Source: DATKWU01 sp964653685 (GTDB lineage: Bacteria > Patescibacteriota > Microgenomatia > PFEM01 > JAHIFH01). Taken from it: a stretch of 9,471 bases of DNA. This document shows positions 4,623 to 9,471 of the stretch, piece by piece. Position 1 is the stretch's first letter. Each line of letters starts with the position of its first letter. Both the position numbers and the translations under genes were made by a program. Where the stretch lies: positions 1 to 9,471 of the forward strand of contig CAZZHA010000025.1 in NCBI GenBank assembly GCA_964653685.1, read 5' to 3'. The notes under the pieces are model-generated. The model saw nothing but the letters and a program-made list of their open reading frames with translations, made no database searches and was not told where the DNA came from.

Positions 4623-5534
4623 ATGAAGCGGGTTAAATCACTCATCTCTCTTCTGCCCGCCTTGATTCTTCTTTTTGTTCTGCCTGGCATCGCTTTGGCT
4701 GAAACGACTGAATTAACCGCTGTGGCCGATTCTTTTGTTAATGATGGTTATCCTGAAAACAATTACGCTTCCGCTCATTCATTAGTCATCTCTCATGATT
4801 CAGTTTACCGCTGGAGTTTAGTTCGTTTTGATCTCGCCTCTATCCCAGAAGAAGCCACGATTGACTCCGCCACTCTTAAGCTCTATCTCTATGATTCCAG
4901 TGGTGATTCATCAATTCCGACAATGACCGCTAAAATTCTTAATGGCTGGTCAGAAACCCAAGTGAAATGGTCGAACCGACCCATGTTTGATGAATCAACT
5001 GGCCTGACCGTTAATATTGATACGACTCCCGGTTACAAATCTTGGGAAATCACTGATTTTGTTGAAAACTGGCTAGAGGGAGAACTACCTAATTATGGAG
5101 TGGGAATTGGTTATGGCGCTGGTAGTTTCTCCCGTTCGTTTCGAAGCCGAGAATACACCAGCAACCATCCCCTGCTTTCAATTACTTATCATCTGCCTGA
5201 ACCTTCGCCTTCTCCAGAAGAATCAGCTGAACCTTCATCTAAACCAGAGGTTAGTCCTAGCCCTTCGTCTGAAGCAGTCGCTGAAGAAGGAGCGACCCCA
5301 GAACCTTCGCCTTCTCCAGAAGAATCAGCTAGTCCTAGTCCAGAAGAAGAATCAAGAAAAGTCTTAGGCCTTTTTTCAACCGGTCAAGCCCTAATCGCTT
5401 CTCTCATCCTTCTGGCCCTTATCGGCGCGGTTATTTCTTTTATTGGTTATGCCCGAAAACCCAAGGAAAAAAAGAAAAAGAAGTCTGAAAAAGAAGAAGA
5501 GTTGGATGAAGAAGAAAATAACGAAGAAGAATAA
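4623..5534 (+). CDS. DNRLRE-domain surface protein with stalk and C-terminal membrane anchor
   Basis: This 303-residue protein has a clear modular layout. A signal peptide (1-26) ends in IALA before Glu27. A DNRLRE-type beta-sandwich (about 30-190) is recognised by ADSFVNDGYPENNY, SLVRFDLASIP, ATIDSATLKLYLY and the terminal SFRSREYTSNHPLLSITY. A Pro/Ser/Glu-rich stalk (191-245) contains the exact repeat EPSPSPEESA. A transmembrane helix (about 249-275) precedes a cytoplasmic tail of Lys then Glu (KKKKK ... EEEE). DNRLRE domains occur in secreted and surface proteins, often with carbohydrate-binding or adhesion roles; ligand binding here is inference. The protein would be exported, held by its C-terminus, and display the domain on a flexible stalk. 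It has its own promoter, with transcription starting about 2 nt before the ATG, and ends in tandem TAATAA stops. Confidence 0.88.
   Translation: MKRVKSLISLLPALILLFVLPGIALAETTELTAVADSFVNDGYPENNYASAHSLVISHDSVYRWSLVRFDLASIPEEATIDSATLKLYLYDSSGDSSIPTMTAKILNGWSETQVKWSNRPMFDESTGLTVNIDTTPGYKSWEITDFVENWLEGELPNYGVGIGYGAGSFSRSFRSREYTSNHPLLSITYHLPEPSPSPEESAEPSSKPEVSPSPSSEAVAEEGATPEPSPSPEESASPSPEEESRKVLGLFSTGQALIASLILLALIGAVISFIGYARKPKEKKKKKSEKEEELDEEENNEEE
5199..5228 (+). repeat. 30-bp direct repeat, copy 1 (stalk of DNRLRE protein)
   Basis: These 30 bases encode EPSPSPEESA (residues 193-202) and are identical to 5301-5330. The copies are 102 bp apart, a whole number of codons, so gain or loss of a unit keeps the frame. 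Confidence 0.95.
5301..5330 (+). repeat. 30-bp direct repeat, copy 2 (stalk of DNRLRE protein)
   Basis: Identical at every base to 5199-5228 and encodes EPSPSPEESA at residues 227-236. Exact identity, including synonymous positions, suggests recent duplication or gene conversion. Confidence 0.95.
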
Positions 5535-5548
5535 TAAAAACTCCTGAC

Positions 5549-5577
5549 TTGTTTTACCTTTTCATTTTTGCTAGTCT
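5549..5577 (+). promoter_or_regulatory. glmS promoter, leaderless geometry
   Basis: TTGTTT (5549-5554), a 17-nt spacer ending TGC, and TAGTCT (5572-5577) form an extended -10 promoter with predicted start at about 5584, one base before the glmS ATG. There is no space for a leader, so no glmS ribozyme/riboswitch is present. Confidence 0.55.
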
Positions 5578-5584
5578 CTAGTCT

Positions 5585-7293
5585 ATGTGCGGAGTCTTTG
5601 GGATTGTTAGCAACAAAAACCAAAAAATCGGCAAGAAACTTCTCCAGGGCGGTAAAGGACTTTCCTATCGGGGTTATGACTCGGTAGGCTGTGCGACCAT
5701 CTTCAACCATAAAATTAACCTCAAGAAAGATATTGGTAAAATTGAAAACGTTGCCCAGAAGCTCAAATTTGACCAAATGACCGGCAAGCGAGGGATTATC
5801 CAGCTTCGCTGGGCCACTTTTGGTGCACCTTCCAAAAGAAATGCCCAGCCTCATTTCGGCTGCCAAAAATCAATTATTGGCGCCCACAATGGCAACATTG
5901 TTAATAATCTCCCTCTTAGAGAAAAATTTATTAAGCAAAATCATCAAGTCAGAAGTACTAATGACGGCGAATCCTGTGTCCACGCCTTTGATCATTTTTT
6001 TCTTCAAGGTCAATCCCCGCTTCAGTCTCTCCGCCAAGCTTATCGTATTCTTGAGGGCGACTATGCCTATCTCATCACCACCACCAAAGAAAATAAAATC
6101 TACGCTGTCAAAAAAGGCTCGAGTTTAGTCGCTGGTTACGGTCAGGGTGAAACCTATATCTCTTCTGACCTCCCTTCTCTTTTACCTTTTACCAGAAAAA
6201 TTGTCCGTCTTAATGATGGTGAAGCAATCATTCTCTCACCTGAAAAAATTGAAATTTATGATATTAAAACCGGGAAAAAATTAAGGCGGTCAATCGAAAA
6301 CGTAACCGAATCCATCCAAACCGCCCAAAAAGCTGGCTATCCTTATTTCTACCTCAAAGAGGTTAATGAACAATCCCAGGCATCCCAAGACTTAATTGAC
6401 TTTCTCAAAGCCTCAAAATATGTTAAAAAATTTCTCGCCCCGATTAAAAAAGCCCAAAGAATTTACCTAGTAGGCTGCGGTTCAAGCTATCATGCCGCCG
6501 TTTTAGGTGCCTATTACTTTTCTCTGGTTGCTAAAAAACCGGCTTTTCCGGTTCTCGCCCCTCAATTCCTGGAACAATTCTTGCCGGGATTAGAAAAAAA
6601 CGATGTCACCGTCCTCATTAGTCAAAGCGGCGAAACTAAAGATATCATTAACGTGGTTAAAGCTATTAAAAAGAAAAAATCTCCTATCTTGGGCATTACC
6701 AACATTCTTGGCTCCACCCTAATGAGAGAAAGTGATGTCTATCTACCTCTAGTTTGCGGTTACGAGAAAAGTGTGATTGCTACCAAAACTTTTATGAACC
6801 AGGCCATCATTCTCTTGTATCTTAGCCATTGCCTCGCTAATAAAAAAATCAATTTTCTTAGTCGTCTTCCCAGCCTGATTAAAAAAACAATTAATCAAAC
6901 CCAAAGTTCAGCCAAAAAAATAAGCCAAAAATTAAACAAAATAAAAGATTTGTATTGTTTGGGCTACGGTCTTTCTCAACCCATTGCTTTAGAAGGCGCC
7001 CTAAAAATAAAAGAGACCACCTATTCCCACGCCGAGGGTATGCTTAGTTCAGAATTTAAACATGGTCCTCTCACAGCAATTAAGAAAAACTTTCCGGTGA
7101 TTTTTATCTCAACGCCCAAAGACGAAAAAACGATGATTAATCATATTAACGAAGTCACCTGTCGCCAAGGAACCGCTATTGCCATTGCTGAACCAGGTAA
7201 ATTGCTTGAAAAAAGCGTTAAAGAAAAAATTGATTTACCTAAAAGCAGTCAATATCTCTTTCCTCTCCTGGCCATTATTCCCCTTCAACTGAT
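5585..7293 (+). CDS. glmS: Glutamine-fructose-6-phosphate aminotransferase (isomerizing), 3' end in gap
   Basis: The enzyme makes glucosamine-6-phosphate from fructose-6-phosphate and glutamine, the first step to UDP-GlcNAc and peptidoglycan or glycans. The 569 visible residues show the N-terminal glutaminase: Cys2 nucleophile in MCGVFGIV, YRGYDS (28-33), RWATFG (75-80), AHNGN (100-104) and Asp127. Two SIS domains follow: GCGSSYH (297-303), SQSGET (346-351), ATKTF (399-403), LEGALKIKE (469-477) and HAEG...KHGP (482-495), including equivalents of the catalytic Glu and His. The last visible residues PLQL are normally followed by about 26 more, including the PRNLAKSVTVE tail and its catalytic Lys, so the true end lies in the N gap. 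Two residues of the usual H-T-R-W-A-T-H-G motif differ (Gln73 and Phe79 instead of His). Translation across the gap to TGA 7394 is not meaningful, because that TGA belongs to the secE promoter. Confidence 0.95.
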
Positions 7294-7393
7294 NNNNNNN
7301 NNNNNNNNNNNNNNNNNNNNNNNNNNNNNNNNNNNNNNNNNNNNNNNNNNNNNNNNNNNNNNNNNNNNNNNNNNNNNNNNNNNNNNNNNNNNN
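7294..7393. other. Assembly gap of 100 N
   Basis: A run of exactly 100 unknown bases, the usual placeholder length for a scaffold join of unknown size. It removes the glmS C-terminus and the -35 region of the secE promoter. The expected missing glmS coding is about 80 bases, so the true gap may be short. The link between the two sides rests on the assembly, not on sequence shown here. Confidence 0.97.
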
Positions 7394-7402
7394 TGATAAA
7401 AT
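7394..7402 (+). promoter_or_regulatory. Extended -10 promoter of the secE-nusG-rplK-rplA operon
   Basis: TGA-TAAAAT directly follows the gap and ends 9 nt before the secE ATG, the same spacing as TGT-TAAAAT before rpmG. The predicted start is about 7409, so the secE mRNA would be nearly leaderless. The -35 box is hidden in the gap. Confidence 0.6.
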
Positions 7403-7411
7403 TCAAACATC

Positions 7412-7618
7412 ATGGAACTGTCATTCGCTAAAAAGGCTAAGCCTTTTGTTTTTTTGAAAGAAGTCAGAACAGAATTAACCAAAGTTTCCTGGCCGTCAAG
7501 AGAACAAGCAATCAGGCTAACTTTGATTGTCATTGCCACCACGGTAGTAGCAGCTCTTTTCCTGGGGGCTTTTGATCTGCTTTTTACTAATCTAGCCGGA
7601 TTAGTTATTAGGAAATAA
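7412..7618 (+). CDS. secE: Preprotein translocase subunit SecE
   Basis: This 68-residue protein of single-helix SecE length holds the SecYEG protein-export channel together in the inner membrane. The cytoplasmic amphipathic helix and conserved hinge are FLKEVRTELTKVSWPSREQA (14-33), with the signature KVSWPSR. One transmembrane helix follows (about 35-59), then a short tail. It is the first gene of the operon and stands directly before nusG, as in most bacteria. The start codon lies about 3 nt from the predicted transcription start. Confidence 0.95.
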   Translation: MELSFAKKAKPFVFLKEVRTELTKVSWPSREQAIRLTLIVIATTVVAALFLGAFDLLFTNLAGLVIRK

Positions 7619-7630
7619 AAAAATAAAATA

Positions 7631-8248
7631 ATGCCAACTAAAATTAAGAAAACCAAACCAAAAACAAAAAGCAAGGTTAGAAAATCAAGCCCTGAACACA
7701 TTATTATCAGTAAAGCTGATAGTAAAAAGGCTCGTTGGTTTGTGGTTCACACCTATTCAGGCCATGAGCACAAAGTCGCTCAACAATTAAAACAACGAGT
7801 TGAGTCAATGGGTTTAGAAGATAAAGTCCTAGAACTTCTGGTGCCTACTCAAGAAAAAATTGAAATCCGTTCCGGCCAGAAAAAGAAAGTCAAAGAAAAG
7901 ATTTTCCCTGGCTATCTGCTTATCAAAATGGTTTTAACGGATCAATCCTGGCTAACAGTCAGAACCACTAACGGTATTACTGGCTTTGTTGGTGTTGGTA
8001 ATCAGCCAACCCCAATCAGTAATAAGGAAGTGGAAGCTATCCAGAAGTTTATGAAGATGGAGGCACCTAAATTTAAAACTAAATTCAGTGTTGGCGAAGC
8101 GGTAAGAATTATTGATGGTCCTTTTGCTGATTTCTTAGGTTCGGTTGAAGAAATTGATGAAGCTAAAGGTAAAGTCAAAGTTCTTGTTTCTATCTTTGGC
8201 CGAGAAACACCAGTAGAATTAGACTTCTTACAAGTCAGTAAAATCTAA
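7631..8248 (+). CDS. nusG: Transcription termination/antitermination protein NusG
   Basis: This 205-residue NusG binds RNA polymerase and links it to ribosomes or Rho. A Lys-rich N-terminal extension (1-32) precedes the NGN domain: RWFVVHTYSGHEHKVAQQL (35-53), VPTQEKIEIR, and IFPGYLLIKM (91-100). After a linker comes the KOW domain (about 153-203) with VGEAVRIIDGPFADFLGSVEEID and VSIFGRETPVELDF. All hallmarks of a working NusG are present. It lies 12 nt downstream of secE. AGGA at 7610-7613 is 17 nt from the ATG, too far to act as a ribosome binding site. Confidence 0.97.
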   Translation: MPTKIKKTKPKTKSKVRKSSPEHIIISKADSKKARWFVVHTYSGHEHKVAQQLKQRVESMGLEDKVLELLVPTQEKIEIRSGQKKKVKEKIFPGYLLIKMVLTDQSWLTVRTTNGITGFVGVGNQPTPISNKEVEAIQKFMKMEAPKFKTKFSVGEAVRIIDGPFADFLGSVEEIDEAKGKVKVLVSIFGRETPVELDFLQVSKI

Positions 8249-8249
8249 A

Positions 8250-8675
8250 ATGCCTAAAAAAGTCAAAACCATTATTAAACTTAATCTGACTGCGGGTGAA
8301 GCCACCCCAGCTCCACCAGTCGGTCCAGCCCTTGGCCAGCACGGACTGCCAATTATGGATTTTATTAAAGCCTACAACGCCCAAACTGAAGCTAAAAAAG
8401 GTCAAATCATTCCGGTCGTGATCACGGTTTATGAAGACAACACCTTTTCTTTCGTAACCAAACTTCCACCCGTCTCAGAATTAATCAAAAAGGAAATCAA
8501 GCTAGAAAAAGGTTCAGGCGAAACTGGCAAAAAACAAGTAGGATTGCTAACTGAAGCTCAAATAACCAAGATTGCTAAAGAAAAAATGGCTGACTTAAAT
8601 ACCGAAAATCTGGAAGCCGCCAAAAGGATTGTTCAAGGCACAGCTAAAAGTATGGGTATTAAAATTAAAGAATAA
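8250..8675 (+). CDS. rplK: Large ribosomal subunit protein uL11
   Basis: This 141-residue protein has normal L11 length. The N-terminal domain carries the conserved Pro-rich segment ATPAPPVGPALGQHGLPIMDF (18-38), where translation factors and thiopeptide antibiotics act with the GTPase-associated rRNA. The C-terminal RNA-binding domain follows the linker KLPPVSELIKKE and ends QGTAKSMGIKIKE. The start codon is one base after the nusG stop, so translation is probably coupled. There is no Shine-Dalgarno sequence, and no intergenic room for the L1-binding operator often found before rplK; autoregulation, if any, must use coding sequence. Confidence 0.98.
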   Translation: MPKKVKTIIKLNLTAGEATPAPPVGPALGQHGLPIMDFIKAYNAQTEAKKGQIIPVVITVYEDNTFSFVTKLPPVSELIKKEIKLEKGSGETGKKQVGLLTEAQITKIAKEKMADLNTENLEAAKRIVQGTAKSMGIKIKE

Positions 8676-8680
8676 TTTCC

Positions 8681-9471
8681 ATGGGCAAAAAAAGAATTAC
8701 CATCATTGACGGCTCGGAAGCTAAAAAAAAGCCCACCGAAGAAAAGCGAAAACTCGTTAAAACCGGTAAGGAACACGGTCGGATTACCGATATGGGAGCT
8801 GAAATTCTGGCTGAAGCTGAGAGATTAAAAGAAAAAGAAAAACAATTAACCAAGGAAATCAAACCAAAAGCAAAAAAAGCGGTTAAGAAAAAAGTCACTC
8901 CTAAAACAAAAGTCAGAAGTAAAAAATATCAGGAGGCTAGAAAAAAGGTTGACCGCAAACGTCTCTATTCCCTACCAGAAGCAATCAAACTAGCTCAAGA
9001 AACTTCAATTTCCAAATTCAATGGTTCAATTGAAGTTCATCTGGTTGTCAAAGAAACCGGTTTAAAAGGGGGAATCAAATTTCCCCATCCTACTGGCAAG
9101 CAAACCAAAATCGCGATTGCCAACGAAGCCCTTCTAAAAAAGATTGAACAAGGAAAAATTGATTTTGATCTCCTTCTCGCTACCCCAGCGATGATGCCTA
9201 AATTAACAAAATATGCCAAAATCCTAGGCCCAAAAGGCCTAATGCCTAATCCCAAGGCCGGCACGATCACTGATAAACCCGAAGAAACAGCTAAAAAAAT
9301 GGCGGGCAAAACTCAATTTAAAACCGAAGTTAAAGCACCCTTAATCCACCTGGTTATTGGCCAAGTAAACAGCAAACCTCAAGAACTAGAAGCTAATTTC
9401 AAGATCCTGATAGAAACAGTTGGGATTAATAAAATCAACAAAGCCATTATCACCAGCACCATGGGTCCAGG
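8681..9471 (+). CDS. rplA: Large ribosomal subunit protein uL1, N-terminally extended; 3' end outside window
   Basis: The ATG lies 5 nt after the rplK stop, with no Shine-Dalgarno. Residues 1-80 are an extension absent from standard L1: a RITIIDGSE segment (5-13), a Glu/Lys helix-like part, then a Lys-rich linker. The canonical protein begins near KKYQEARKKVD (81-91). The L1 signature LGPKGLMPNPKAGTIT is at 182-197 and STMGPG is at the window end. Compared with E. coli L1, domain II is short: after PTGKQTKIAIA (137-147) it moves straight to EALLKKIEQGKIDFD, lacking about 18 residues that normally carry the 'AAKAAGAELVG' helix-strand. An in-frame Met38 is a possible inner start, but no start codon lies at the canonical position. 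L1 forms the mobile stalk near the E site. From memory, extended and shortened L1 forms occur in Patescibacteria. Confidence 0.95.
   Translation, partial: MGKKRITIIDGSEAKKKPTEEKRKLVKTGKEHGRITDMGAEILAEAERLKEKEKQLTKEIKPKAKKAVKKKVTPKTKVRSKKYQEARKKVDRKRLYSLPEAIKLAQETSISKFNGSIEVHLVVKETGLKGGIKFPHPTGKQTKIAIANEALLKKIEQGKIDFDLLLATPAMMPKLTKYAKILGPKGLMPNPKAGTITDKPEETAKKMAGKTQFKTEVKAPLIHLVIGQVNSKPQELEANFKILIETVGINKINKAIITSTMGP

Noticed and set aside
5585..7293. TGA recoding as in some Patescibacteria groups
   Set aside because: Conserved genes are full length with the standard code and all visible stops are TAA or TAG; nothing requires TGA to be read as an amino acid.
7294..7396. glmS ending at TGA 7394-7396
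   Set aside because: The reading frame through 100 N is arbitrary. The expected tail is about 26 residues after PLQL, and the TGA forms the TGn of the secE extended -10.
7285..7701. Minus-strand ORF across the gap opposite secE
   Set aside because: It runs through the N placeholder and lies antisense to secE and nusG, whose products are clearly conserved.

Overview
The window looks like part of a Patescibacteria (Candidate Phyla Radiation) genome, probably Microgenomates-like. The reasons are AT-rich DNA, compact gene spacing, many small exported proteins of unknown function, a lysine-rich N-terminal extension on ribosomal protein L1, and almost no Shine-Dalgarno sequences. This lineage call comes from gene style and remembered family features, not from a database search. 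Conserved genes read full length with TGA as stop, so the standard code fits. The record has a run of exactly 100 N (7294-7393), a scaffold gap of probably arbitrary length.

Layout. 48-692 is a site-2-protease-type membrane metalloprotease. 693-978 holds a well-formed promoter and a probable rod-shaped structured RNA of about 150 nt. A tRNA-Thr(UGU) follows, and an exported SGNH-hydrolase gene begins 5 nt after its CCA. That gene converges, with stop codons overlapping by 4 bp, on a minus-strand VanW-like gene. The VanW-like gene has a strong promoter, then an intrinsic terminator, in its leader. Next comes a minus-strand single-pass protein (PsbP/Mog1-like by eye), divergent from a small secreted protein with a CxxxxC pair. 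The minus-strand block tRNA-Tyr(GUA) - tRNA-Thr(GGU) - 64-residue basic protein is packed with 3-nt and 1-nt spacers. On the plus strand follow rpmG (57 aa), a DNRLRE-domain surface protein with a Pro/Ser/Glu stalk and C-terminal anchor, and glmS, whose 3' end falls in the gap. After the gap come secE, nusG, rplK and rplA, the last running off the window.

How it fits together. rpmG and secE-nusG-rplK-rplA are the familiar transcription/translation cluster, but a surface-protein gene and glmS (amino-sugar precursor for the envelope) sit between rpmG and secE. The left half is mostly envelope or exported proteins interleaved with tRNA genes.

The most striking signal is in expression signals. 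At least four plus-strand genes have a -35/-10 pair with a 17-nt spacer whose predicted transcription start lies 0-3 nt before the start codon. secE shows the same -10-to-ATG geometry just after the gap. This implies largely leaderless mRNAs, and it corrects one start codon (3522 rather than 3510). Two other ORFs start 1 and 5 nt after a tRNA CCA end, so tRNA 3' maturation could release their near-leaderless mRNAs. No mobile element, CRISPR array or obvious defence system is visible.
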